Notes: a model not told the origin generated them from the sequence alone. DNA of 64,000 nucleotides from Acestrorhynchus altus (GCA_034509495.1 CM067521.1:22772806-22836805); one strand, 5' to 3'. Shown: positions 47,088-57,668, counted from the first letter of the stretch. Translations and numbers: made by a program.

Positions 47088-47341
47088 TCATGAGGAGAAG
47101 CAAAGGCCACAGCACTCCATGCAGATCTCCAGGCAGTCTGCAGACTCGCAGCAGGCATCAATGATGCCACAGTCCATGTCACAGGGCAGGTCACAGTCAC
47201 CACACTCCTCAGAGGCACAGCAGCAGCAGAAGCATGAATCGTCTGAGGCACATGAGCCACAGGTGGCACAGTCCAGCACAATGTTGCACAGCGTCAGGAA
47301 CTCGCAGAAAAGGCAGGCCAGGATGCAGTGGACGCAGCAAT
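47088..47341 (-). CDS. mdfi last coding exon: I-mfa domain and stop
   Basis: The protein encoded here is the MyoD family inhibitor C-terminus. I-mfa proteins bind myogenic bHLH factors such as MyoD and mask their nuclear localisation signal, modulate TCF/LEF factors, and associate with Piezo channels through the lipidated Cys-rich tail (all established for the family). The exon begins two bases into a codon after a CTTAG acceptor and encodes 83 residues plus TGA (47088-47090). 25 of the 83 are Cys. It opens CCVHCILACLFCEFLTLCNI, continues with LDCATCGSC and CDLPCDMDCG, and ends CLEICMECCGLCFSS. LDCATCGSC and the CGLCFSS ending match MDFI better than MDFIC, which I recall as ending CGICFPS. 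The domain is complete with no frameshift. mdfic2 is the main alternative assignment. Confidence 0.94.
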
Positions 47342-47345
47342 CTAA

Positions 47346-47346
<1 letters not shown>

Positions 47347-47392
<46 letters not shown>
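47347..47392. repeat. (AC)n at the mdfi splice acceptor
   Basis: 23 AC units on the plus strand, hence (GU)23 in the mdfi transcript, ending 5 nt before the exon. It occupies the place of the polypyrimidine tract. Confidence 0.97.
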
Positions 47393-47394
<2 letters not shown>

Positions 47395-47509
47395 TCAGAG
47401 TCAGTATTTTCAAAAGTACAACCGATATATCCTTAATTCCCAAAAATATGGTCCATTCTAATATTCGGAATCAGGGAAAGGTCCTCTGTCATTTCATCAC
47501 TGAGTCATG

Positions 47510-47930
47510 TCCCCACTGTCACCTCCAGAAGTTCTCCGATGACTGCGATTGTCTGCCTCATAACCAATGAGAAGGACAGCGAGTACAGGGGACTGATTCA
47601 GGACTTTGTGGACTGGTGTCTGCAGAACCACCTCCAGATAAACGTGAGAAAGACCAAAGAACTGGTGGTGGGTTTCTGCAGATGCAGACACACCCCTCCA
47701 GCAGTGAACATCCAGGGAATGGACATTGAGAGAGTGGACTCTTATAAGTACCTGGGTGTTCACTTAAACACCAAACTGGACTGGTCAGTTAACACTGTGC
47801 AGAGCAGACTCCACCTACTGAGAAAACTGAGGTCATTTGGAGTGCAGGGAGCACTCCTGAAGACCTTCTTTGACACAGTGGTGGCATCTGTGATCTTTTA
47901 TGGAATGGTCTGCTGGGGCCAATGGATGCC
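47510..47930 (+). pseudogene. LINE reverse-transcriptase fragment in the mdfi intron
   Basis: The plus strand encodes the C-terminal part of a non-LTR reverse transcriptase. A KFSDD catalytic-motif remnant at about 47530 (the YxDD region) is followed after a frameshift by TAIVCLITNEKDSEYRGLIQ, then LQINVRKTKELVV and VDSYKYLGVHLNTKLDW, ending near FYGMVCWG. The order (catalytic Asp pair, NxxKT, YLG-x-x-L) is diagnostic of L2/CR1/jockey-type LINEs common in fishes. 5' truncation, the frameshift and loss of everything after the WG motif make it dead. It is antisense to mdfi. Confidence 0.88.
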
Positions 47931-48048
47931 AATGCTCCATGCTGAAGAATGGTGTTATGAACTGGTGTTATATAACATATATAATATAACATAACAATGT
48001 TTTTATATAACAACAATCTGTCCCACATCCTTCTGGAATATTACTTAC

Positions 48049-48342
48049 CATCCTGGGCCTCCGTGGGTATTTGGGAGCTGTTGGACTTGGAGCTTCCTTT
48101 GCTCCTCTTGCTGCTCTGGCTGTTGAGCGATGGGTTCGACTGCAGCTTCTTGGGGTTCTTATGAGGCGGCGACGAAGACGAGGAGGACGAAGACACCGCC
48201 CGCAACAGCGGAGCTCCGTTCTTGACGCCATTACTATGGGCCTGGTGTTTAACAGGCTTGCTGCCATTCCTCAGGAGTGCGGCAGCCTCTGATGAGCTGG
48301 ATAAAGACGAAGGCAAGGGCGTGGACCTGGCCTGAGGTTGAC
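48049..48342 (-). CDS. mdfi penultimate coding exon: Ser/Lys-rich linker
   Basis: A 294-nt exon (2 nt, 97 codons, 1 nt) between a TTCTGCTAG acceptor at 48351-48343 and a GTAAGT donor. The residues are low-complexity Ser (SSLSSSSEAAALLRNGSKP, then eight or more consecutive Ser) followed by the family-typical segment KKLQSNPSLNSQSSKRSKGS and SSKSNSSQIPTEAQD just ahead of the I-mfa domain. Human MDFI has a closely similar KLQ...PSL...S-K-S-K-SSKS...SQIP block in the same position, which argues for mdfi over mdfic. The frame stays open upstream of the exon to an ATG at 48383-48385, but the strong pyrimidine-rich acceptor makes that stretch intron. The phase-1 start requires an upstream exon ending in one codon base. 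Confidence 0.9.
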
Positions 48343-50340
48343 CTAGCAGAACCGGGGAAGATAAATAAAACAAAGATGAACACAACTGTGGCCCAAGCTG
48401 TGTTAAATATGAGGTCTTCTACTGTGTAATTATTCTCCTCTTATAGCCCCAGAGACGTGTAAAATAGTAGCAACAGCTGCATAGTTGTGGACCTGTAAAC
48501 TGGTCCAGTTTTCACAGCCCCATCATTTCACAAAACATGCCCTAAAGCTTCCTGGTTCCTCTTCTGAAATTCCAGTGAGGCCCTGTGATTACATTGCTAA
48601 ATATTTTGTTAACAAACCCCTCTGGTAGAGTGGAAAAAAAGAGGCATCTGCATGAACTTTTTGGTGGAAGGTTTCTCTTATGAGCCTCCACTTAAAACAC
48701 TCAGGGACCAGATCTACTAAGCCTTTTATGGGAGGCTTCAGGCACAAAGACAGCGATGCTCCTCAGCTGCTCTTACTATCACTGTATATAATAAACTCAA
48801 AATACAAATTCAAAGCTTAGCAAACTGGTCAAATCTGAAGCCCTTAAGATGGACGGCCAAATGTTAATTAATGTTCATTAGCTTAGCTAATGTGCTAATA
48901 TTTCCTTAGGCCTTTTAGTCTGACAGGCTGTTTCCCAATGAGCTAGTTACTAATTAATCTTAGTGAAAAATATCTATAGATTTTATCAATTGAGAGGATG
49001 ATAACCAGTCTTATAACTCACAAGGAATAATGGAATTTTAGTTTGAAAAAAACGTCAATGCTATTGTCAATGCTATGGTTCGGCGATGCGGCGCGCAGGC
49101 TGTGACCAGTCAGTGTCCACACTAGGTATGTATCGGCCTGTTCCCACCCTCATGCACAGCATCAGTCTACACTAATACTGGCTACAGGCCTCATCCATCA
49201 TCACTACCATGGTGTCGGTGCTGTTTGTAAGCCAGCCCCCCTGTTCTTTAATTTTACATTCCTCACAGAACACACAACCAGCAACCAGATTATTTGGAAA
49301 TTTATCTGTCGTTGCCCTTTAAAGAATCCTTTTCTGAAACCTGTTTTAATGAATGATTCATGTGATCTTTGTTTAAATGTAGTATGTAGTTTAATGGAGT
49401 TACTCTAAATTATTGGAGTTCACTGTTGTCCAAACTATCCCAACACACCGGGTTGGGGTTAGGGTATTCCCATGGAAATCCGCCTGTATTCTCCAAGCAG
49501 AGAGAGATCTTTCTGGAGTGTGACCATTCCACTCTCCACAGCAGGAGAGAAGGGTCAGCCTCTGAGAGATTTACACCAATTCTGGGAAAGGCAACTGCAG
49601 CATTAGAGACGGGGGTCCTGATGGGAAGAGCCCATATGTTTGCAATATCCGCCCCATGCTAGCTAGCACGCAGTTCGCACCACGTCTAGACTGTTACACA
49701 ATACCTCAATGCCAGCATACCATCTCCCGACAACGCAGACTACGTTTCTCCACTGCTCTCTGCAAGTCCACTCCTTCCCTTTCACCTTTTGTCGTTCTTC
49801 CTCAAGGAGTTTTCTTTTCCACACATCGGAGCTACTTTTTTAAGAGTCACTCTCAAGGAGTCAAAGACGTTCAGCACAACAACGTGCAAACAAACAAATA
49901 TCAGAACAATTGCTAATTAATAAAGCAAAGTCAGGGGACATGAATGGATTAACATTTCACTACTTAAGAACCAGGGAAGCATTCTGGTAAATAATGGAAC
50001 AAATAAACAAACAGGATTGAAATCACCTTCATCGCAGCATTATCCTTTGCTTCAAGGACGCAAATACAAATAAACAAACAAGGCTCAGGGAGAATACAAA
50101 TAAAGAGCAGCGCAAACAGATCAGTGCAAGAAATAATTATAAAATCACGATCAGGAAAGGAGAATTATAAAAGTAGAGGTGATCTGACTTTTCAAGGAGC
50201 CAAACGGTGAGGCTCTTCCGACTCTCCCCAGTGGACATGAGCTTTGGGTAGTGACTGAAAGAATGAGATCTTAAGAGTTTAAGTGGCTGAAATGAGCTTT
50301 CTCCAAAGGGTTTCTGGACTCTCCCTTACAGATATCGTGA
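48343..50340. other. mdfi intron or 5' flank; no exon recognised
   Basis: The missing N-terminal exon(s) should lie at higher coordinates on the minus strand. I read this stretch for a phase-1 donor preceded by MDFI-like coding and found none I can support. Plus-strand frames of 78 and 86 codons at 49426-49916 match nothing. Confidence 0.4.
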
Positions 50341-50635
50341 GATAGAGAACCACATCTCCTGCACGTCGAGAAGAGCCAGCTGAGGTGGTTTGGGCATCTG
50401 CTTCGGATGCCTCCTGGATGACTCCCTTGTGAGGTGTTCCGGCCATGTTTGACTTGGAGGAGGCCCCGGGGAGAGATTATATCTCACGGCTGGCCTGGGA
50501 ACACCTTGGGATCCCCCCAGAAAAGCTGGAAGAAGTGGATGAGGAGAAGGAGGTCTGGGCTGCTTAGGTTGCTGCCCTCACGCCCCGGACCCCGGATAAG
50601 CGGTAGATGATGAAAGGATGGATGGATGGCTTTTG
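50340..50635 (+). pseudogene. LINE ORF2 C-terminal end with (ATGG)n tail
   Basis: The plus strand reads SQLRWFGHLLRMPPG, then CEVFRPCLTWRRPRGRDYIS, RLAWEHLGIPPEKLEEVDEE and VWAA, stop. It is followed by CCCCGGATAAGCGGTAG and an (ATGG)n tail at 50617-50630. This is the well-known C-terminal end and 3' UTR of a fish non-LTR retrotransposon. A small deletion is suggested where RPRG runs directly into RDYIS. 5'-truncated, non-functional. Confidence 0.82.
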
Positions 50636-50879
50636 AGAGTTCAGATCTTGCCATTTGCATATGATATGGGAGGCAGTTCTGGACAATATGATATCACAAT
50701 CGATATCACAGTTGGACATGAAAGTTGGTCAACAGGTAGTAGTCCCTACTCAGGTGCTCTGCCAGACTGGCCTGAAGGTGGTGCTACAGCACAGCATCAA
50801 ACTTCGAGGCCCGTATCTCCTACTCCAGAAGTAATTTTACATAAAATTCCCGATTACTTTCCTCATGTCCTAGAAAAAA

Positions 50880-51620
50880 TGCCTTAAGAAGCATACAGCT
50901 CCATCAATTCATGTTCATACATGATTAAATATCAATATTACAATGTTATTAAACCATCATTACAGCATTATATAGATCTTATGTTATTTATTTACTTTAA
51001 TTACAAAGTATTACTACATTACTATATTATATTGTTATTACATTATTTAAAAATAATGTAACATTTGCAAATTTGTAATGTTATTACAATGTTACATTAT
51101 TGCACTGAGTACATATATTGTTAGATTACTACACTGCATCATTAGTGTTACTACACCATATTACTACATTGTAATTACATTATTACTAGTTAGTATAGCG
51201 TATAGTATGCCGTTACATAATTGCACTGTTACTACATTATGATTATACTGTTATTACATTACATTATTACATTGTTATTACAATGTACTTGGCTATTATT
51301 ACAATGTAATGTGTAAAATCAAAGTAATACAGAGTAATAACAATGTAATAAAGGCATATTAATGCTGCAATAACTGTAATTATGCAACAGTGGTGTAGTT
51401 TATTACATTGATATTACACCATTATTACATGTTCGCCATGTTATTACATTGTGTTATAATATTCTTGGGTTATACGTTATTGTATTACATATTACATTAT
51501 TGCACTGTTACTACATTGTTATTTTACAGGTAATTCAATGTATTTATACTGCATTTCTACATTGTTACACATTTATTACACTTATTTTACAGTGTTATTA
51601 CAATAGTGTTATTACATTAG
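50880..51620. repeat. A+T-rich cryptic repeat of TTATTACATTG type
   Basis: Over 700 bp dominated by loosely repeated TTATTACAT, ACATTGTTATTACA and ATTACATTATT phrases without a strict period. Satellite-like simple DNA. Confidence 0.7.
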
Positions 51621-51624
51621 ATTA

Positions 51625-51735
51625 GGTTAGGATTAGATAGAACTTTATTGATCCCTTGGGAGGGTTCCCTCAGGGAAATTAAGGTTCCAGCAGCAGCAGC
51701 AGTACAGAAAAGAGTAGAACGATAAGATAATAATG
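51625..51735. repeat. Teleost interspersed repeat tail
   Basis: TAGAACTTTATTGATCCCTT, GGGAGGGTTCCCTCAGGGAA and ATTAAGGTTCCAGCAGCAGC are the signature of a very common fish retroelement tail. The class is not assigned. Confidence 0.6.
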
Positions 51736-51988
51736 AAAAGATAAGATAATCACTATAATAATGTATGTACATTGTTATTACAGTGTCATTTTTTTCACAT
51801 ACCTCAGAATCTTCTATAGTTCCAACTCTCCAGCCTAGAACATTTCTGCAGCCTAGAACGTATCCCAACCTGTCTCCACACATACTGCAGCTTCTGTCCC
51901 AGGAATAGGTAACCTACTCACATACTGGGACTCATTGGACTTCACTGTCTTCAGGCTCCGAAAAGAACCGCATGTGGATAAATATCTG

Positions 51989-51989
<1 letters not shown>

Positions 51990-52063
<74 letters not shown>
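51990..52063. repeat. (AAT)n microsatellite
   Basis: About 24 units, seen directly. Gives a spurious poly-Asn frame. Confidence 0.95.
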
Positions 52064-52064
<1 letters not shown>

Positions 52065-52647
52065 GATGTCTCTCCCTTTATAGCCACCACTGGGTGTGCT
52101 TCAGCAGGAAACCTTTAAAACAAGCAGGGTAGTGATACTCCAGGTCCAGGGTTGAGAACCTCTGCTCTAGATATTTGGGTGAGTGAGGGGCCTCACTTAA
52201 ACAGGTTGAGGATCATCAGTTTAAAGGAACTATAACTCATAGATGAAAACAGATGTTTGGGGGGAAAGTAAACAGTGCAGTAAACATCAAATCACCATGA
52301 CTAACCATGATACCAAACAGCTGACCATAACAGACCACGCCGTTCCTGAAAACAAAGCTTACTCACAAACAGCACACGCTCACTCGGCAGTTTAGACACA
52401 CGCCACATGCCAGTGTGGCTTATAAAGAGCATTTTGTGATTTCTGCACCAGGTACAGTAGAAGAACAGCGCTAATTTACATAGTCTTAAAGACACAGTAA
52501 GGAAATGAGTCAGTATAATTCTAAGGGACAGAATATATATATATATATATTCAATATAATATTAAAATTAAAACAGAAACAGCTGCCAGGTTCACACTAT
52601 GTCAACAATGAACTATGAACAACGTTAAAAATGTAGATGCAATGTTT
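52064..52647. other. Intergenic/intronic, nothing recognised
   Basis: A short (AT)n at 52529-52551. No gene. Confidence 0.4.
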
Positions 52648-52652
52648 TTGAC

Positions 52653-52991
52653 TGTAACGCCTGGACACAGGTAGGTGGAGGCGGACGTACACGCTGGGTT
52701 GTATTGATTGACAAGGTACAACAGATAGGGTACAATAACCATTAAGACGAGTATACATGAAGACAAGGCACACCAGTAGTCACAATATCACAAAGACTGA
52801 CAAGGACCAACAGAGACCAGGGACTAATATACACACAATCACATAAGACACAGCTGGGACATGATAAGGTTGGGGCAGGGTTACAAATGGAACACAGCTG
52901 GGAATGGGAGGAGACATGACATGTGCTCAAAAGCACATGGGACTGAAAACAAAACAAAGACAGACCAGAGGGACTAGACAGATACGTGACA
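52653..52991 (-). mobile_element. Solo LTR with perfect 5-bp target duplication
   Basis: A 339-bp block bounded by TGTAACGCC and CGTGACA (TG...CA) and flanked on both sides by TTGAC (52648-52652 and 52992-52996). Read on the minus strand it begins TGTCACGTATCTGTCTAG and ends TCCACCTACCTGTGTCCAGG, CGTTACA. That is the form of Ty3-type LTRs I know from fish genomes, so minus is the likely sense. There is no internal region: recombination between two LTRs of one provirus leaves exactly this. Confidence 0.85.
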
Positions 52992-53066
52992 TTGACAGTG
53001 ATTATGGACATTAAAAACACTGAGGGGACACGAACCTCTTAGATTTTCAGTTCAGACTGACTCAGG

Positions 53067-53068
<2 letters not shown>

Positions 53069-53130
<62 letters not shown>
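53069..53130. repeat. (TTA)n microsatellite
   Basis: About 20 units, seen directly. Confidence 0.95.
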
Positions 53131-53139
53131 GTTTTCTTC

Positions 53140-53900
53140 GTATTCAGTTTGAGGTTTAGTCGGAACACTCCGGTTCCCTAGTTTGGGTTCTGGAGTTCAG
53201 ACGTGAGTCTCCCCATAAGTTTACAGCCTACAAATGTTCTAGTGTTCCTCCACAAACCACTCGGTGGGTTGTTCTTGGCAGCTCGTTGGCAGCGCTTCGT
53301 ATATTTTACTCCAGAGCGCCGAGAAATACTAATTATGCTGGATGAAAGAAAAACGAAGTGAAAAGCACACCTCTAGTGCCAAAGGAAACAAGCCCCTCTC
53401 CCCCAAAAAGAGAGACAGAAAGGGGCTAAATAGGGCTTTTTTATGGTAAAATTCCAAGCGTGTTATGATAATACTTAATACCATCCTATTGCGGTGCTAA
53501 ACATTTTGGTGACCTTAGTGCACACGTTTTGGGTCAACTGGAAAAGGCCCTGAGAGAGCGGTGAAACTCCGGCTTCAGAGGAAGCAATCCCGTGTGGTGC
53601 CGTCGGTAAAGGCTGAGAGGAACGCACACAAACACACGTCTTGGTCTGTGCGCCTGCCTCCGGGGCCTGGAGGTCTATGAGACGCATTAAAGAAAGCATA
53701 CATTAGACAAAACCGCCGGAGAGACACATGGCCGGCGGAGCCGTGCTGCTCTTGGACAGACTCCGAGGTCACGCAACAAGCAATCTAATGTGATTGGATA
53801 TTTTTTCATCCCGAGTTTTTAAACCTTCACTCCAGATGTTTGGCTTGTTAGAAGAAGAGAACCTTTTTTTTTAATTCTTTCTGCATCTGTCAATTTTGTA
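53140..53900. other. Candidate conserved non-coding element or unrecognised exon region
   Basis: Balanced, CpG-bearing sequence (GGCCGGCGGAGCCGTGCTGC, GTGTGGTGCCGTCGGTAAAG, CAGAGCGCCGAGAAATAC). Minus-strand frames of 65-74 codons lie at 53475-53772. They are the most gene-like frames upstream of mdfi but resemble no I-mfa N-terminus I know and lack a clear splice pair in phase 1. Confidence 0.35.
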
Positions 53901-54379
53901 TACCTGCAGAAAAAGGAGTCATAGCACAGCCACGTCACTCTGCCTTTCTCTCGGCCCTAATCAAAACAATCCCCGAGTGCACGTCAGTGTGGAGTCCATA
54001 TGTTCAGAAGTAGATGGGCTGAGTAACGGTAATGGGCTTCCACCCCCAATGTGTGTCTATAAAACTACAGCCCCGATGTATGTGTTTGCCAGGTGTACTG
54101 TAAGCATCAGTTTTCCTTAAAGAAAAAAAAGAGGAGTGAGAGCGTGAGAGAGAGAGTGAGAAAGACAAAGAGGTGAACATCTGGAGAGTGAAATTGAGCA
54201 TTAAAAACCGTGGTTCTCACAGCTGACCTTTGTCTTAAGCACAAACGTTACTATTCATTAAAATCCATGAGAAGGTATCGTTATATTAATGTTAGTAGCA
54301 GCTCAAACCCGTTTTTATTAATGTGGTGAAATAAGGAGAGTCTGAGAACTGAAACCCGTCACACGTTAATGTCTGTTTC
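53901..54379. other. Intergenic/intronic, nothing recognised
   Basis: Plus frame at 53896-54120 matches nothing. Confidence 0.35.
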
Positions 54380-54395
54380 TCTCTATCTGTTTCTC

Positions 54396-54454
<59 letters not shown>

Positions 54455-54495
54455 ATCTATCTATCTATTTATATCTATGTTTCTCTCTATCTGTT

Positions 54496-54574
<79 letters not shown>
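54380..54574. repeat. (CTAT)n microsatellite, compound
   Basis: About 195 bp of CTAT with CTGTTTCT and CTATTTATAT interruptions near 54475-54500. Confidence 0.95.
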
Positions 54575-54576
<2 letters not shown>

Positions 54577-55190
54577 GCTTAAACTGTCCTTTAGAACCTC
54601 GAAGCAGGAACTTAAGCATAGCTTCTAAACAGTCATTAAAGAAGCCCAGTTAAACGATGGTTGATAGCAGTAATTAAAAGTTATATACCATTAAACCAGT
54701 TAACAACGTAGGCTTATAAACATTAGCCACGAGAGTGACCAAGTGATAACACTAATTGATTATTAGCCTATTAAGACACTGAGTTAATGATAAACAGTCC
54801 TTTTCCTGCCATGGACAAGACTGAAGATGTGCCCTGTTAAATCTGTTATACAGGAAACTGGAAATGGCTAACTCAGCTGAGCAGGTCAACATACAGAACC
54901 AGTGGAAGGTCTGGACAAACCTTCTCTTTCAACCCTTAAAGGAAACCTAACGACATAGTGCGGCTGTCCAGTTCTGCAAGAACCAAATAGACAATATTTC
55001 TGTAGTCAAAGGGATTCTGTCTATTTTTATTATGAATAAATAAATACAATACTTTTGCATTATATTGGATATAAACACTGTATTGAGGATTGTATGCAGC
55101 CAACACTTCAGTTCACGTCCTCACAGTCGTCTCCCAAACCCCATAAACCCTTCCCTGGACAGTAGAGACCGTAACTCCAACAAAACCAGA
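54575..55190. other. Intergenic/intronic, nothing recognised
   Basis: A+T-rich, no gene. Confidence 0.4.
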
Positions 55191-55194
55191 ATAA

Positions 55195-55565
55195 ACTTTT
55201 AAATACCTTTGATTTGAGAATGAAGGAGAAGGTGTCCCAATATTTTTGTCCATGCATCACACGTAATTAGCGGATATAATTTTAATATCAAGATCAAAAG
55301 AACAAGCCAAGTTATGTAATCTATAATACATTCAGTCAATGTGTCCAAATGTTTGACCGGTGCTGTATATGCGCTTTTATACGACTGTGCAACCATTAGT
55401 CCAGGAAGGTGAGTCTACAAGGTGTTCCTAATATAATGGATATAATGGATGAATGGTAAATATACTGGTTGGCATACCCCTCTTCACGAATGCAATCAGC
55501 TAATGTAAGTTGCTCAGATTGCTGACATAGATATGCAAATGCACACAGCCTGGGGTCCTTGGGGA
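55195..55565. mobile_element. Two MITE family C fragments
   Basis: 55195-55252 (GAATGAAGGAGAAGGTGTCC, CAATATTTTTGTCCATG) and 55468-55565 (GGTTGGCATACCCCTCTTCA, GCTGACATAGATATGC) are opposite ends of family C separated by unrelated sequence. Confidence 0.5.
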
Positions 55566-55917
55566 GCATCTGTGTGATGAATTCAATTTATGCAGCACTA
55601 CGTCAGAAACACTTTACTATAACTTTGAACATAACGTTAAATAAAATGCAGACAAAGGGTGAAAAACACAAAATTAAATTAAACAAAAAATTAAATAACT
55701 GTCACGGATATGATTAGAATTTTTGAAGTCCAGTTTCAATGATTTTTCAGTAAATCACCCAGCCCTTCGTCTGCTATGTAAATATCACTATTTTATATCG
55801 TATACCAAATCAACACTGGACCTCCAGAACCAGTCAAAAGTTTGGACACACTGTCTGAACGCGTTTATTGGCTACGTCTTTAGATACTGATATCAAAATC
55901 ATATCCACTAATTACAG
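55566..55917. other. Intergenic/intronic, A+T-rich
   Basis: Nothing recognised. Confidence 0.4.
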
Positions 55918-56075
55918 CATGTGCTATATGGACACAAGTATCGAGACACCTTCTCATTCATTCACAAATCAAGGATATTAAAAAGAGCTTGGAGTTGGAG
56001 TAATGTCTTCTGCTATGAGGGAAGGATTTGTAGCAGCTTTGAGAAAGTACTGTGAGGCGTGGGAACCTCAATATG
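55918..56075 (+). mobile_element. MITE family C left part
   Basis: TGTGCTATATGGACACAAGT, GAGACACCTTCTCATTCATT and ATCAAGGATATTAAAAAGAG, the left third of the family, then sequence diverges. Confidence 0.55.
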
Positions 56076-56154
56076 GTGTTTATATCCAATACCATTAAAA
56101 TATGACTGGATGAACCAAAATATTATGTTTTTAATAAAAACAGGACTGGACAGA

Positions 56155-56515
56155 GACAGAGTCTGGTTTAACGCAACACGCCAGACGTCTCTGCATGAAG
56201 TCGTAGAGGTTCCTAATGGTGTCCTGTGATGATCCATTTCATGCAGCTTGAATGTTCTCACTCAGTTCGGCAGATGGTGCGGTAGGGATGGAGTGTTAGA
56301 GCGTCCAATAGCATCCACTCATTTTCAATCAGGGGTAGATCTGGAGATGAGACCGACCACGGCACAGTATCTGTGTCTTTAAGACGAGATCTTCAGACAG
56401 CAGTATTCCACTGGTTGCAAGATGTCATCAATTAAATGATGGGTTGACAAAGTGATGAAAGGTGGTCTGGAATCATGTGAAATTGCACCCCACACCATGA
56501 CACCACTGCTGAGGT
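56155..56515 (-). mobile_element. DNA transposon relic (Tc1/mariner type)
   Basis: GGTTTAACGCAACACGCCAG, TCCTAATGGTGTCCTGTGAT, TCAGGGGTAGATCTGGAGAT and TTGCACCCCACACCATGACA read, on the minus strand, like a decayed transposase gene of the Tc1/mariner type: the complement of a target-site 'GHGGG...WGC'-like region near 56500 and an N-terminal side near 56200. A second copy starts at 63932 and runs off the window. Confidence 0.5.
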
Positions 56516-56640
56516 CTTGGGTGGGTTTCCTGTCTGGGTGGAGTTTCCATGTTCTCCTTGTGTCTACATGGCTTTCCTCTGGGGACTTTGGTTTCTTCCC
56601 ACTTTCCAAAAACATGGAGATCAGGTGAATTGTCTACTTT
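56500..56640 (+). repeat. Fish interspersed repeat fragment
   Basis: GTCTGGGTGGAGTTTCCATG, TTCTCCTTGTGTCTACATGG and CCACTTTCCAAAAACATGGA are the hallmark phrases of an abundant teleost retroelement. Confidence 0.6.
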
Positions 56641-56830
56641 GAAAAGCCTCCCAGCACTGGAGGGTGGAACAGTAGAACTCCACAAGCTGTGTTCTCTGGG
56701 GTGACAGGACCTAATCTTACTAATGTTCTTGTGGCTGAATGATATCAAATCCTCATTGCAATGTTCCGACATATAGTATGAAAGCTTCCCAAAAGCACAG
56801 AGGTTGGTTCTGCTGCAAAGGTGGGACAAA
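56641..56830 (-). mobile_element. MITE family C fragment
   Basis: CTTACTAATGTTCTTGTGGC, TGAATGATATCAAATCCTCA and GCAATGTTCCGACATATAGT match the right half of a minus-strand family C copy. Confidence 0.5.
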
Positions 56831-57408
56831 TTCCCTACGAAACCTCGATTTTGATAAGAGTTCAAAGAAAAGACGTATAACAGAACCCAGTTAAACCAGT
56901 TCTGCTGCTCTGACCAGTGTTCTGTTCTACTGTTCTCCAAATGCAAAACACTTTGTTTTTTACATTCTGATGGGAATCGGAGTAACACAGTTATGGCTTT
57001 GTACGCTAACAAGAACCAGTCTTAGAGAAACCACAGTGCACTTTTATTTTTAACTGAAACACCCCCCCAGAACACTTTCACACACAAACAGTACCACCCA
57101 CTGCATACACTCTTACCCCCAGATCACTGCTTAGCTCACATTCGAACACTCTTCCTGTCTACTGGTCCATTATAACCCCAAAAACTCAAGGTGCATTAGA
57201 GGGCTTCATGTGTACCGCTTGTATTTTCAGCATCAGCACATCTAAAAATACACTCGCAGAAACCTGTAAACACAGAAACCGTCTCTGGGCATCGCTTGGC
57301 ACAACTATTATGGGCTTACTTAACATAATGACAGATAACGAACCTTAAATGATGATAGTAACTGGCAGTTTTCTGCTGTGGCATCTTACACTGGGGGGAT
57401 GTGGTTTT
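56831..57408. other. Intergenic/intronic, nothing recognised
   Basis: No gene is supported. Confidence 0.4.
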
Positions 57409-57413
57409 GTGTT

Positions 57414-57446
<33 letters not shown>

Positions 57447-57471
57447 GTACATGCATGTGTGTGTGTATGTG
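57409..57471. repeat. (GT)n microsatellite
   Basis: Imperfect GT tract with TTG and ACATGCA interruptions. Confidence 0.9.
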
Positions 57472-57600
57472 GGCAGTAAACAGGCAGCGTCAGTCAGTCT
57501 CCTGGGCATGTGGAGGGAGGAGTCGGGGCTGTCTGTGCTCAGAGCCAGAGGGCAGAATGTAACACTGAGAAACAGCATCAGTGCCAACTCACAAACAGAG

Positions 57601-57611
57601 ACACACACACA

Positions 57612-57667
<56 letters not shown>
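57601..57667. repeat. (CA)n microsatellite
   Basis: About 33 CA units with one CCC interruption. Complementary to the GT tract 130 bp upstream. Confidence 0.95.

Positions 57668-57668
<1 letters not shown>

Larger units (their letters stand above)
47342..48048 (-). other. mdfi terminal intron (phase 1)
   Basis: GTAAGT donor at 48048-48043 and CTTAG acceptor at 47346-47342. Joining G from the upstream exon with AT downstream makes an Asp codon, so the junction reads AQD-D-CCVHC, as expected for the family. The intron contains an antisense LINE fragment and a microsatellite 5 bp from the acceptor. Confidence 0.9.

Noticed and set aside
51780..51885. Possible exon on the minus strand between CTGCAG and GAG|GTATGT
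   Set aside because: Splice-like edges exist but the open phase does not fit the 48342 acceptor and no homology is apparent.
51935..52132. Possible mdfi upstream exon ending at CAGTAT before GTGAGT on the minus strand near 51920
   Set aside because: The donor looks good, but the phase is 0 rather than the required 1 and the peptide does not resemble an I-mfa N-terminus.
53475..53800. Balanced, CpG-bearing minus-strand frames as a missing mdfi exon
   Set aside because: No recognisable I-mfa N-terminal sequence and no convincing donor/acceptor pair. Left as a CNE candidate.
54000..54060. Plus-strand SNGNG-containing peptide resembling part of MDFIC
   Set aside because: Wrong strand relative to mdfi and only a few residues in common. 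Coincidence.
56473..57012. 179-codon minus-strand open frame, the longest in the window
   Set aside because: It runs through a common fish interspersed repeat and a MITE fragment, so the peptide is a translation of repeat DNA.
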